The notes below the pieces were generated by a model. The model was not told the origin of the DNA and did no database searches. It was given only the letters and a program-made list of their open reading frames with translations. From Polycyclovorans sp002706265 (GTDB lineage: Bacteria > Pseudomonadota > Gammaproteobacteria > Nevskiales > Nevskiaceae), in assembly GCA_963973915.1 (NCBI GenBank), contig CAXBBM010000002.1, positions 62,001 through 126,000 of the forward strand: a stretch of 64,000 bases of DNA, in the 5' to 3' direction. Below, one piece after another: positions 1-8,076 of the stretch; position 1 is the stretch's first letter, and each line of letters opens with the position of its first letter. The position numbers were made by a program, and so were the translations under genes.

Positions 1-565
1 GATCGCCCTGACCCTGCGCGCTGAAGGCGGCAATCTGGGCGTCGGTGTCGTGCAGGGCCTGCGCCGCGCTGGCCACCTTGTCGAGCGCCGCGCCATGCTG
101 GCCGAAATCATCGAGGGTCTGGCGCTGCACGTCGCCGCGCAACAGGGTTTGCGATTCCGACTGACCATAAATCTCGATCAGGCAGTCGCCCAGCTCGCGC
201 AGGGCGCTGGCGTTGACCGGCTGGGCGTTGACGAAGGCGCGGGTGCGACCCTCATTGAAGATCACCCGGCGCAGCACCACCAGGCCCGGGTCATCCTCGT
301 CGAGCAGTGCCTGGGCTTTCAGCCACTGGCTGGCGGCCGAATCATCTTCGGGTGGCAGCTCGAACGTGGCGGTGATGTCCGCCTTCTCGGCGCCGTCGCG
401 CACCATGCGGCTGTCCGCTCGGGCGCCGGCCAGCAGCCCCAGCGCATCGATGAGGATTGACTTGCCGGCGCCGGTTTCGCCGGTGAGCACCGTCAAGCCG
501 GGGCCGAATTCGAGCGCCACCGAGTCGATGATGGCGAGGTTCTGAATCGAGAGCGACTTGAGCAT
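1..565 (-). CDS. recN: DNA repair ATPase RecN, N-terminal part (cut by window edge)
   Basis: RecN is an SMC-like ATPase that acts at double-strand breaks during recombinational repair. Reading leftward from the ATG at 565, the protein begins MLKSLSIQNLAIID and continues into a Walker A motif, GETGAGKS, near residue 30, which is the RecN/SMC head signature. About 188 codons are present; the coiled-coil and C-terminal head lie beyond position 1. The start shares one base with the stop of nadK (TGATG), so the two are translationally coupled, a gene order common in proteobacteria. No LexA box can be assessed because the gene would be read from the nadK promoter. Confidence 0.93.
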   Translation of the reverse strand, partial: MLKSLSIQNLAIIDSVALEFGPGLTVLTGETGAGKSILIDALGLLAGARADSRMVRDGAEKADITATFELPPEDDSAASQWLKAQALLDEDDPGLVVLRRVIFNEGRTRAFVNAQPVNASALRELGDCLIEIYGQSESQTLLRGDVQRQTLDDFGQHGAALDKVASAAQALHDTDAQIAAFSAQGQGD

Positions 566-1443
566 CAGTTGGGTCCGCGGCCCCAGTGCAGCTTGTTGCG
601 CAGCACATTGAAATAGTCGTACCCGGCGGCGTGAATCAACTGCATGCGGAACGCGGCGCGTTCCACGATCAGTTCGTCGCCCGGACGCAGCGCTTCGTGC
701 GACTGGCCATCACAGGTGACGGTGGCCAGGGTGCCCGTGCCGCCGCCCAGGCGGATCTTGATGGGCCGGTCAGCAGCCACCACCAGCGGCCGGTCCGACA
801 GGGTGTGCGGGCAGATCGGCACCAGTGAAATGGCCTCCAGCGACGGGTGCATGACCGGGCCGCCGCTGGACAGCGCATAGGCGGTCGAGCCGGTGGGCGA
901 GGAGACGATCAGGCCGTCGGCGCGGTGCTGGCTGATGAACTGCTCGCCAAGCCAGGTATCGAACTCCAGCATGCGGATCGACGCCTGGTTGCGGATCACC
1001 ACGTCGTTGATGGCCAGCAGCGGCCCCACCTCGCCATGGGCACTGATCACGCGGGCGCTGAGCAGCAGGCGGCTTTCGGTGATGTGCTGCCCGGACAGAA
1101 CCGCGCTGATGGGCGCTTCGAATGCATCCGGTGGCACGTCGACCATGAAGCCGAGGCGCCCCTGATTGATGCCGAGAATCGGCACCCCGCGCGGCGCCAT
1201 GACCCGCGCCGCCGCCAGCAGCGTGCCGTCGCCGCCGACCACCAGCGCCAGGTCGCAGCGGGCGGCCAGCAGGTCGCGGGGGCAGAAGCGTTCAGCCGGA
1301 CGGTCGATATGGGGGCTGAGCCGTTGATCCAGCAGCGGCACGCGGCCCACCGACTCCAGCCAGTCGACCAGCCGGGCGACCGTTTCAAGGGCGTTGCGGT
1401 CTTGCTTGCCGATGATGCCCATTCGGGTGAATGCTTGGGTCAA
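565..1443 (-). CDS. nadK: NAD kinase
   Basis: Phosphorylates NAD+ to NADP+ in the cytoplasm with ATP or polyphosphate. The 292-residue product has the diagnostic GGDGTLL motif at residues 70-76, the NDVV motif, and the PTGSTAYALSSGGP segment of the NAD-binding beta domain. Length matches the usual 290-300. The start shown is a TTG; it gives an N-terminus that lines up with the E. coli enzyme, while an ATG seven codons downstream (1422) is the alternative. It is followed by recN with a one-base overlap and is transcribed divergently from hrcA; the 152-bp gap should hold both promoters but I could not identify either with confidence. Confidence 0.95.
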   Translation of the reverse strand: MTQAFTRMGIIGKQDRNALETVARLVDWLESVGRVPLLDQRLSPHIDRPAERFCPRDLLAARCDLALVVGGDGTLLAAARVMAPRGVPILGINQGRLGFMVDVPPDAFEAPISAVLSGQHITESRLLLSARVISAHGEVGPLLAINDVVIRNQASIRMLEFDTWLGEQFISQHRADGLIVSSPTGSTAYALSSGGPVMHPSLEAISLVPICPHTLSDRPLVVAADRPIKIRLGGGTGTLATVTCDGQSHEALRPGDELIVERAAFRMQLIHAAGYDYFNVLRNKLHWGRGPN

Positions 1444-1595
1444 GCGTGGACGACCTGGGAAGGTGAATCAGGCGCCTAGTATTCCATAGCGCCGCCGTGC
1501 GTCGCGGCCTGCGGCAGGCGATGATGCGGCAGATTGTTCACGGCATCGAGGCCGGCTGCAGGGTGCCGCTCGACACCAGAACGCGGGGATGATGA

Positions 1596-2633
1596 ATGAC
1601 CGAACCACTGAACGAACGGGCGGCAGATTTACTCAATCTGCTCATCCAGCGCTACATCCAGGACGGCCAGCCGGTGGGCTCCCGCACCCTGTCGCGGGCG
1701 GCCGGTCTGGGGCTGTCTGCGGCCACCATCCGCAATGTCATGGCCGACCTCGACGCACTGGGGCTGGTGGCCTCGCCGCACACCTCGGCGGGGCGCATTC
1801 CCACCCAGCGGGGCTATCGCTATTTTGTCGATGCCTTGTTGTCACCCGAGCCGCTGGACGTGATCACCCGCGCCCGGCTCGAAGAGACCTTTGGCGGCGG
1901 AGCTCTGGCGCACGGGCCCGACCTGGCCAAGACCGCCAGCGGGCTGCTGTCGCAACTGACGCAGATGGCCGGCGTGGTCACGGTGCCGCGGCGCAATCTG
2001 GCCACCTTGCGGCGTATCGAATTCCTGCCGCTGTCGGATCAGCGGGTGCTGGCCATATTGGTCGTCAACCAGCACGAGGTGCAGAACCGGGTGCTGCAAA
2101 TGGACCGCGCCTATGGCGCCGATGAGCTGACCCGTTATGCCAACGTGCTCAACGAGCATTACGCCGGGCGTGAACTGGGCGCGCTGCGGCAGGCGCTGCT
2201 GGACGAGGCCATCGATGCCCAGGACCGGGTCACCGTGACCCTGCGCGATGCGGCGTCCATGGCGCGGCGGGCCATGTCGCCCAACGAGGCGCCCGACTTC
2301 GTGCATGCCGGCGGCAGCAACCTGCTGGGTTTTCAGGACCTGACCGACGTGCAGCGGCTGCGCGGCCTGTTTGACGCCCTGGACCAGAAGCGCGACCTGC
2401 TGGGGCTGTTCGACCAGTGCCTGGCGGCCGACGGCGTGCAGGTGTTCATCGGTCAGGAGTCCGGCTATCGAGTGCTTGACGAGGTGACGGTGGTCACCGC
2501 GCCGTACTACGTCGAGGGCGCCGTGGCCGGCGTGCTGGGGGTGATCGGGCCCACCCGCATGGCCTATCAGCGCATCATCCCGCTGGTGGGCGAGGCGGCG
2601 CGCATGCTGTCGAAAGGGCTGGCCGGCAGCTGA
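1596..2633 (+). CDS. hrcA: Heat-inducible transcription repressor HrcA
   Basis: HrcA is the repressor that binds CIRCE operators in front of chaperonin genes and is kept active by GroEL. The 345-residue protein has the N-terminal winged helix (PVGSRTLSRAAGLGLSAATIRNVMADL, here split across residues 24-50) followed by SAGRIPTQRGYRYFV and the GAF-like dimerisation domain, all typical. A GCGGGG ribosome-binding stretch sits eight bases before the ATG. It heads the hrcA-grpE-dnaK-dnaJ set. I found no CIRCE inverted repeat (TTAGCACTC/GAGTGCTAA) anywhere near this cluster, so its target, probably groESL, lies elsewhere. Confidence 0.95.
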   Translation: MTEPLNERAADLLNLLIQRYIQDGQPVGSRTLSRAAGLGLSAATIRNVMADLDALGLVASPHTSAGRIPTQRGYRYFVDALLSPEPLDVITRARLEETFGGGALAHGPDLAKTASGLLSQLTQMAGVVTVPRRNLATLRRIEFLPLSDQRVLAILVVNQHEVQNRVLQMDRAYGADELTRYANVLNEHYAGRELGALRQALLDEAIDAQDRVTVTLRDAASMARRAMSPNEAPDFVHAGGSNLLGFQDLTDVQRLRGLFDALDQKRDLLGLFDQCLAADGVQVFIGQESGYRVLDEVTVVTAPYYVEGAVAGVLGVIGPTRMAYQRIIPLVGEAARMLSKGLAGS

Positions 2634-2658
2634 TTGACGCGGTTCGATCACGTCAGCC

Positions 2659-2686
2659 CTTGAAAAGGGCGGGGGCACCTCCAGCG
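2659..2686 (+). promoter_or_regulatory. Candidate sigma-32 promoter for grpE
   Basis: CTTGAA at 2659-2664, then 14 bases, then CTCCAGCG at 2679-2686, a partial match to the heat-shock -10 consensus CCCCATNT (four of seven fixed positions). The -35 is perfect, the -10 is weak. It lies in the 107-bp hrcA-grpE gap and would start transcription about 45 bases before grpE. Confidence 0.4.
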
Positions 2687-2740
2687 TTTGGGCGAGACCG
2701 TGAACGCACGGCCGTTCCATTTCCAACACAGCTCCGGCCC

Positions 2741-3346
2741 ATGACCTCAGCCCCGCCTCCCTCCCCGTCGCCCGACGCCCAGCCAGAAGACACCGTGCCC
2801 CACGCGCCCGAAGGCGCGGGCGCCGTCCCCGAGTCTGAAATTCCGCTCGAAGCGCAATTGGTCGCCCTTGAGGCCGCGCTGGCCGAAGCCGAGCAGGCCG
2901 CGGCCCAGGCCAAGGACGCGCAACTGCGCGCCGCCGCCGACTTCGAGAACACCCGCCGTCGACTGGAGCGCGATGCACAGCGCACCGCCCAGTACGCCAC
3001 CGAGAACCTGCTGAAGGAGTTGCTGGCCGTCGCCGACTCGGTGGAACTGGGCCTCAAGGCCGCGCGCAAGCCCGATGCCGAGGTTGCCGCACTGACCGAA
3101 GGCATGGAAATCACCCAGAGGCAGGTCAACAGCTTTCTCGAAAAGCAGGGCGTCACCGCGCTGGACCCCGCCGGGCAGCCCTTCAACCCTGACGAGCAGC
3201 AGGCCATGAGCATGATCGAGAGTGCCGACGTGCCGCCCAATCATGTGCTGGCGGTGATGCAGCAGGGCTACCGGCTGCATGACCGACTGCTGCGGCCGGC
3301 CATGGTCATCGTGGCCAAAGCGCCGGCACAAGCAGCAGAAAACTGA
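2741..3346 (+). CDS. grpE: Nucleotide exchange factor GrpE
   Basis: GrpE releases ADP from DnaK and so resets its substrate-binding cycle. The 201-residue protein has an acidic, proline-rich disordered N-terminus, a long heptad-like helix (residues about 45-100, including RAAADFENTRRRLERDAQ), and the C-terminal beta domain with FNPDEQQAM and PPNHVLAVMQQGYRLHDRLLRPAMV, which is the family signature. An upstream in-frame start at 2660 would add 27 low-complexity residues and overlap the promoter candidate, so the ATG at 2741 was preferred. It is followed by dnaK after 89 bases. Confidence 0.95.
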   Translation: MTSAPPPSPSPDAQPEDTVPHAPEGAGAVPESEIPLEAQLVALEAALAEAEQAAAQAKDAQLRAAADFENTRRRLERDAQRTAQYATENLLKELLAVADSVELGLKAARKPDAEVAALTEGMEITQRQVNSFLEKQGVTALDPAGQPFNPDEQQAMSMIESADVPPNHVLAVMQQGYRLHDRLLRPAMVIVAKAPAQAAEN

Positions 3347-3366
3347 GCGTTCTCCCCGGCGCGCCC

Positions 3367-3394
3367 CTTGAATCCGGGTGATGCGCGCCCACTT
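3367..3394 (+). promoter_or_regulatory. Candidate sigma-32 promoter for dnaK
   Basis: CTTGAA at 3367-3372, 14-base spacer, GCCCACTT at 3387-3394 (five of seven fixed positions of CCCCATNT). Same spacing as the candidate before grpE. It is placed in the grpE-dnaK gap about 40 bases before the dnaK start, with a clear AGGAG ribosome-binding site just upstream of the ATG. Confidence 0.55.
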
Positions 3395-3435
3395 CATTCC
3401 TCAAATCCGTATCGCGAAATTTTCAGGAGTCACCC

Positions 3436-5364
3436 ATGGCAAAGATCATCGGCATCGACCTCGGCACCACCAACAGCTGCGTGGCCATCATGGACGGCGG
3501 CACCGCCAAGGTCATCGAAAACAGTGAGGGCGAGCGCACCACGCCGTCCATCGTCGCCTACACCGATGATGGCCAGACCATCGTGGGCCGCTCGGCCAAG
3601 CGGCAGGCCGTCACCAACCCGCACAACACCCTGCATGCAGTGAAGCGTCTCATCGGCCGTCGTTTCGACGACGCCGTGGTGCAGAAAGACATCGCGATGG
3701 TGCCTTACAAGATCGTCAAGAACGACAACGGCGATGCCTGGGTCGAGGCGCGCGGCAAGCGCATGGCCCCGCCGCAGGTCAGCGCCGAAGTGCTGATGAA
3801 GATGAAAAAGACCGCCGAGGACTACCTGGGCGAGAAAGTCACCGAAGCGGTCATCACCGTGCCGGCCTACTTCAACGACGACCAGCGCCAGGCCACCAAG
3901 GACGCGGGCAGAATCGCCGGCCTTGAAGTCAAGCGCATCATCAACGAGCCCACTGCGGCTGCGCTGGCCTTCGGCATGGACAAGGTCAAGGGCGATCGCA
4001 AGATTGCCGTGTACGACCTGGGCGGCGGCACCTTCGACGTGTCGATCATCGAGATCGCCGAAGTCGACGGCGAGCATCAGTTCGAAGTGCTGGCCACCAA
4101 CGGGGACACCTTCCTCGGCGGCGAAGACTTCGACATGCGCGTGATCGACTACATCGCCACCGAGTTCCAGAAAGAGCAGGGCGTTGACCTGAAAAAAGAT
4201 GCGCTGGCCCTGCAGCGCCTCAAGGAAGCGGCCGAGAAGGCCAAGATCGAGTTGTCGAGCACCACGCAGACCGAGATCAACCTGCCGTACATCACCGCCG
4301 ACGCCTCGGGCCCGAAGCATTTGGTCATGAAGCTGTCGCGGGCCAAGCTCGAATCGCTGGTCGATGAGCTGATCCAGCGCTCGGTCGAGCCGTGCAAGGT
4401 GGCGCTCAAGGACGCCGGCCTCAAGGCGGGCGACATTCAGGAAGTGATCCTGGTCGGCGGTCAGACCCGCATGCCCAAGGTGCAGGAAGTGGTCAAGGAC
4501 TTCTTCGGCCGCGAACCGCGCAAGGACGTCAACCCCGACGAGGCCGTGGCCGTAGGCGCTGCCATTCAGGGCGCGGTGCTGGCCGGCGACGTGAAAGACG
4601 TGCTGCTGCTCGACGTCACGCCGCTGTCGCTGGGCATCGAAACCCTGGGCGGCAAGATGACCAAGCTGATCGAGAAGAACACCACGATTCCGACCAAGAA
4701 GTCCGAAACCTTCACCACCGCCGACGACAACCAGACGGCAGTGACCATTCAGGTCTATCAGGGCGAGCGCGAGATTGCCTCGGCCAACAAGAGCCTGGGC
4801 CGCTTCGACCTGACCGACATTCCCCCCGCCGCCCGCGGTGTGCCGCAGGTGGAGGTGACCTTCGACATCGACGCCAACGGCATTCTCAACGTGTCGGCCA
4901 AGGACAAGGCCACCGGCAAGACCCAGTCGATCGTGGTCAAGGCCAACTCCGGCCTGAATGACGACGAGATCGCCAAAATGGTCAAGGACGCCGAACTGCA
5001 CGCCGAGGAAGACCGTCAGTTCAACGAGCTGATCAGCGCCCGCAATCAGGCCGACCAGATGATTCACGGCGTCGAAAAATCGCTGAAGGACCTCGAAGCC
5101 GAGGTGCAGGGCGAGGAAAAAGCGCAGATCGAGGCAGCCATTGCCGAACTGCGTGAAGCCGCCAAGGGCAGCGACAAGGCGGCGATCGACACCAAGACCG
5201 CGGCACTGGCCGAAGTGGCCACCAAGCTCGCCGAGCGCGCCTATGCCAAGGCCGGCGGCGGTGATCCGGCGGGCGCGGCGGCCGATCAGGCTGCGGGCGG
5301 CGCCGGCAATGCCGACAGCGACGTGGTGGACGCCGAGTTCACCGAAGTCAAAGACAAGAAATAA
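3436..5364 (+). CDS. dnaK: Molecular chaperone DnaK (Hsp70)
   Basis: ATP-dependent Hsp70 that binds exposed hydrophobic peptide segments and works with DnaJ and GrpE. At 642 residues it is full length: phosphate-loop motif GIDLGTTNSCVAI at the N-terminus, VPAYFNDDQRQATKDAG around residue 145, the IYDLGG-like motif (VYDLGGGTFDVS) near 195, then the linker LLLDVTPLSLGIE and the substrate-binding domain. The C-terminal lid ends in an alanine/glycine-rich tail and the acidic VVDAEFTEV signature. The ribosome-binding site is AGGAG. The dnaK-dnaJ gap carries a stem-loop, which may lower dnaJ expression relative to dnaK. Confidence 0.98.
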   Translation: MAKIIGIDLGTTNSCVAIMDGGTAKVIENSEGERTTPSIVAYTDDGQTIVGRSAKRQAVTNPHNTLHAVKRLIGRRFDDAVVQKDIAMVPYKIVKNDNGDAWVEARGKRMAPPQVSAEVLMKMKKTAEDYLGEKVTEAVITVPAYFNDDQRQATKDAGRIAGLEVKRIINEPTAAALAFGMDKVKGDRKIAVYDLGGGTFDVSIIEIAEVDGEHQFEVLATNGDTFLGGEDFDMRVIDYIATEFQKEQGVDLKKDALALQRLKEAAEKAKIELSSTTQTEINLPYITADASGPKHLVMKLSRAKLESLVDELIQRSVEPCKVALKDAGLKAGDIQEVILVGGQTRMPKVQEVVKDFFGREPRKDVNPDEAVAVGAAIQGAVLAGDVKDVLLLDVTPLSLGIETLGGKMTKLIEKNTTIPTKKSETFTTADDNQTAVTIQVYQGEREIASANKSLGRFDLTDIPPAARGVPQVEVTFDIDANGILNVSAKDKATGKTQSIVVKANSGLNDDEIAKMVKDAELHAEEDRQFNELISARNQADQMIHGVEKSLKDLEAEVQGEEKAQIEAAIAELREAAKGSDKAAIDTKTAALAEVATKLAERAYAKAGGGDPAGAAADQAAGGAGNADSDVVDAEFTEVKDKK

Positions 5365-5379
5365 CCGCAGTCGTGGCCT

Positions 5380-5413
5380 AAGGGGTGAGACGCTTGAAGG
5401 CGCCTCATCCCTT
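5380..5413 (+). terminator. Stem-loop between dnaK and dnaJ (attenuator or partial terminator)
   Basis: Arms 5380-5393 and 5400-5413 pair at 12 of 14 positions plus one G-U, with the six-base loop TTGAAG. It is followed by a T-rich but interrupted stretch (TTTCGCTTTT), so it is a weak terminator or a 3'-end stabilising hairpin rather than a full stop. Confidence 0.5.
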
Positions 5414-5466
5414 TCGCTTTTCTGCTGGTGGGCACGTGGCAATTCACTTTTATCGGGAAACGCGGC

Positions 5467-6597
5467 ATGAGCAAACGCGACTATTACGAAGTGCTGGGAG
5501 TGGCCCGCGACGCTGACGACGATGTGCTCAAGAAGGCCTATCGGCGGCTGGCCATGAAGCTGCATCCCGATCGTAATCCGGGCGATGCCGGGGCCGAAGA
5601 GAAGTTCAAGGAAGCCAACGAAGCCTATGAAGTGCTGACCGACCCGCAGAAGCGCGCGGTTTACGATCAGCACGGGCATGACGGCCTGAGCCGCGGCGGC
5701 GGTGGCGCCGGGGCAGGCGGCTTCTCCGATATTTTTGGCGATGTGTTCGCCGACATCTTTGGCGGTCGGGGTGGCGGTGGCGGCGGGCGCGCCGGCCCGC
5801 GCCGCGGTTCCGATTTGCGTTACATGATGGACCTCGAGCTCGAACAGGCCGCCGCCGGCACCGAAGAGACCATCCGCATTCCCAGTTGGTCGAGCTGCGA
5901 AAGCTGCGACGGCCACGGCACGGCCGACGGCAAGCGCCCCGGCACCTGCCCGAGCTGCCATGGCGCCGGTCAGGTGCGGGTACAGCAGGGCTTCTTCGTG
6001 ATGCAGCAGACCTGCCCGGCCTGTCGCGGCCGCGGCACCGTGGTCACCGATCCCTGCAAGCCCTGTCGAGGGGCGGGCAAGGTGCAGAAAGAAAAGACGC
6101 TGAGCGTCAAGATTCCGGCCGGTGTGGACACCGGCGACCGGATCCGCCTGTCCGGTGAAGGCGAGCCGGGTGAGAAGGGCGCCGCGCCAGGCGACCTGTA
6201 TGTGCAGATCAACGTGCGCCCGCACGATTTCTTCGACCGCGACGGCAACGACCTGCACTGCACGATTCCGGTCGACATGACCACGGCGGCGCTGGGCGGT
6301 GAGGTAGAGGCGCCGACCCTGGAGGGTTCGGTCACGCTGAAAATTCCGGAAGGCACCCAGAGCGGCAAGACCTTCCGTCTGCGCGGACGTGGGGTGAAGT
6401 CGGTGCGCGGCGCCGGGCAGGGCGACCTGCTGTGCCAGGTGCGGGTGGAAACACCGCGCAATCTGGGCCGTCGTCAGCGTGAGCTGCTGCAGGAGCTCCG
6501 GGCGTCGATGGAAGGCCGCGGCGCCACACACAACCCCGAAACCGCCTCGTGGCTCGACAAGGCCAAGCACTTCCTCGAGGCACATCTGAAGCCCTGA
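5467..6597 (+). CDS. dnaJ: Co-chaperone DnaJ (Hsp40)
   Basis: Delivers substrates to DnaK and stimulates its ATPase. The 376-residue protein has the J domain with HPD at residues 33-35, a glycine/phenylalanine-rich linker (about 76-115), and four zinc-binding CxxCxGxG repeats: CESCDGHG, CPSCHGAG, CPACRGRG and CKPCRGAG, followed by the two beta-sandwich substrate domains. An upstream in-frame start (5428) exists, but MSKRDYYEVLGV is the conserved DnaJ N-terminus. It ends the heat-shock set; 95 bases downstream begins the promoter for the cellulose operon. Confidence 0.97.
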   Translation: MSKRDYYEVLGVARDADDDVLKKAYRRLAMKLHPDRNPGDAGAEEKFKEANEAYEVLTDPQKRAVYDQHGHDGLSRGGGGAGAGGFSDIFGDVFADIFGGRGGGGGGRAGPRRGSDLRYMMDLELEQAAAGTEETIRIPSWSSCESCDGHGTADGKRPGTCPSCHGAGQVRVQQGFFVMQQTCPACRGRGTVVTDPCKPCRGAGKVQKEKTLSVKIPAGVDTGDRIRLSGEGEPGEKGAAPGDLYVQINVRPHDFFDRDGNDLHCTIPVDMTTAALGGEVEAPTLEGSVTLKIPEGTQSGKTFRLRGRGVKSVRGAGQGDLLCQVRVETPRNLGRRQRELLQELRASMEGRGATHNPETASWLDKAKHFLEAHLKP

Positions 6598-6692
6598 GGT
6601 GCAGGCTTCGGGCGCAAGCCCGCGTCCGGAACCGTTTGGGCGCCGCTGATGACCCCAGGCGACGGTGCCCGTCGACTGGGCCGTCTTCGCCA

Positions 6693-6721
6693 TTGATATC
6701 AAGTGGTTTAGTGTCTATGTT
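6693..6721 (+). promoter_or_regulatory. Sigma-70-type promoter of the cellulose operon
   Basis: TTGATA at 6693-6698 (five of six), a 17-base spacer and TATGTT at 6716-6721 (four of six). The -35 overlaps the perfect palindrome TTGATATCAA (6693-6702), which could also serve as an operator. Transcription would begin near 6728, about 45 bases before bcsD. This is an AT-rich patch in otherwise GC-rich sequence. Confidence 0.6.
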
Positions 6722-6772
6722 GGCGTGAACGGATACCTGTGTCCTGACCATAGCGGAGCGCCTGCCTCACTC

Positions 6773-7255
6773 ATGAGCGACATCGAACAGCAAAGCCTCC
6801 GCTATTTCGTCCAGCGTGGATGCGACCCCCAGTGGCAGGATTTTCTCTACGCCATGTCCGAAGAGCTGTCCGAGCAGCTGTCTTTGCCCGAGCTGCGCGG
6901 CTTCTTCTACGCCGTGGGCGCGCGCATGGCGGCGGCCGCGCCGGTGGCGGCGGGCAGCTCGCTGGCCGAACTTGAACTGGCGTTCAACGACTGGCTGGCG
7001 CAGCGTGACTGGGGCTTCGTGCGCATTCACGACCGGCAGAGCGCCCTCGAACTGACCCACGCCTGTGCGCCGCTCAGAGCCGCGTTTGGCGAGCGCGGCA
7101 TGGCCGCCGCCGGTGCCATCATCGAGGGGCTGTACAGCACCTGGCTGACGCAGGTCGGTGTCGATGACAAGTTGGCCCTGCGGCAGATCGGCGAGGCTGA
7201 AGGTCCGGCAGACGTGCTGAAATTTCGGCTCGCCCACCAGAGTCTGTTCGCCTGA
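6773..7255 (+). CDS. bcsD: Cellulose biosynthesis protein BcsD
   Basis: BcsD forms an octameric periplasmic/membrane-associated ring that helps glucan chains assemble into ordered, crystalline cellulose in Komagataeibacter. The 160-residue product matches the family in length and in the pattern QWQDFLYAMSEEL near the N-terminus, the central LAELELAFNDWLAQRDWGFV and the C-terminal LKFRLAHQSLF. The ATG at 6773 was chosen over a GTG at 6665 because it gives the family length and leaves the promoter outside the gene. It is the first gene of the operon, followed by bcsP after five bases. No signal peptide is visible. Confidence 0.88.
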   Translation: MSDIEQQSLRYFVQRGCDPQWQDFLYAMSEELSEQLSLPELRGFFYAVGARMAAAAPVAAGSSLAELELAFNDWLAQRDWGFVRIHDRQSALELTHACAPLRAAFGERGMAAAGAIIEGLYSTWLTQVGVDDKLALRQIGEAEGPADVLKFRLAHQSLFA

Positions 7256-7260
7256 TTCGC

Positions 7261-8064
7261 ATGAGCAACCGCAACGACGACATCAAGCAGCTGTTCTCCC
7301 ACCTGGGCCTCAACGACCAGGACTATCTGGAGCTGCGTCGCCAAAGCGGGGGCACCGAGGCCGAGCGCGCCAAGCCGCAACCCGAAGCCGAGCCCCGCCC
7401 CGAGGCGCCGTCGCCAGGTGCGACCGCGACGCCCGCCGGGGACACCACCCGACGCTTCAACGCGCAGACACAACCCAAGGTTTTTTTGCCGGGCCTGACG
7501 CCCGACCTCGGCGCGCCAGAGCAACCGCCCCCACCGACCGTTCCGCGTGTACGTCGACCGGCACCCGTGGTCGATGCCGTCGCGCCCACCGCGCCCATCG
7601 CGCCGGCACCCGCGGAGCCGACCGTGACGCGGCCCGCGCGTCGCTGGGCAATGGTCGATGCCGCCACGGCGTCGTCCGCCGACAAGGTCGCGAGCGTGCG
7701 CGCACCCACCCCAGCACAGAGCCCGGCGCCAGCGCCGCAAGCGGCACCCGCCGCACCGGCTGCCCCTGCCGCGGGTGGCGCCCGCCCCTGGGCCGGGCTG
7801 AATCAACGGCCGCTGTCGCGCAAGGCGCCGCCTGCCGCTGCCCGTGATGCCGCTGAGCGTGGCCACGAGGCGGCCGCGCCGGCCACGGGCTTGCAACAGG
7901 TCATCGCACGCCTGGCGCATCCCGAGATGACCACCGATCGTGGCGCTGCCCCGCAATTGCATTACGCGCCGCGGCCACTGGCCGGCACCGGGCGTGACGA
8001 AGCGCCGGCCGAGAGTTCCGATCTGGGTGCGGTATTTGGCCGTCTGAGTCGTACGCGGCAGTAG
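7261..8064 (+). CDS. bcsP: Proline-rich cellulose biosynthesis protein BcsP-like
   Basis: The first 30 residues, with DDIKQLFSHLGLNDQDYLEL, match the short conserved segment of BcsP/BcsR accessory proteins, which sit next to bcsQ in proteobacterial cellulose operons. The remaining 230 residues are alanine/proline-rich and apparently disordered, with a short conserved-looking C-terminus (LQQVIARLAHPE then SSDLGAVFGRLSR). Position between bcsD and bcsQ supports the call. BcsR-type proteins bind BcsQ in E. coli, so a role in assembling the synthase complex at the membrane is plausible, but for this long form it is inference. A T7 run lies around 7482-7488. Confidence 0.75.
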   Translation: MSNRNDDIKQLFSHLGLNDQDYLELRRQSGGTEAERAKPQPEAEPRPEAPSPGATATPAGDTTRRFNAQTQPKVFLPGLTPDLGAPEQPPPPTVPRVRRPAPVVDAVAPTAPIAPAPAEPTVTRPARRWAMVDAATASSADKVASVRAPTPAQSPAPAPQAAPAAPAAPAAGGARPWAGLNQRPLSRKAPPAAARDAAERGHEAAAPATGLQQVIARLAHPEMTTDRGAAPQLHYAPRPLAGTGRDEAPAESSDLGAVFGRLSRTRQ

Positions 8065-8076
8065 CCGCGGGTGCCC

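Noticed and set aside
3430..6702. Minus-strand open frame of 1,090 codons opposite dnaK and dnaJ
   Set aside because: It is the antisense shadow of two well-conserved genes. Codon bias in GC-rich genes keeps this frame open, and long dnaK-antisense frames are a known annotation trap. No ribosome-binding site or family resemblance.
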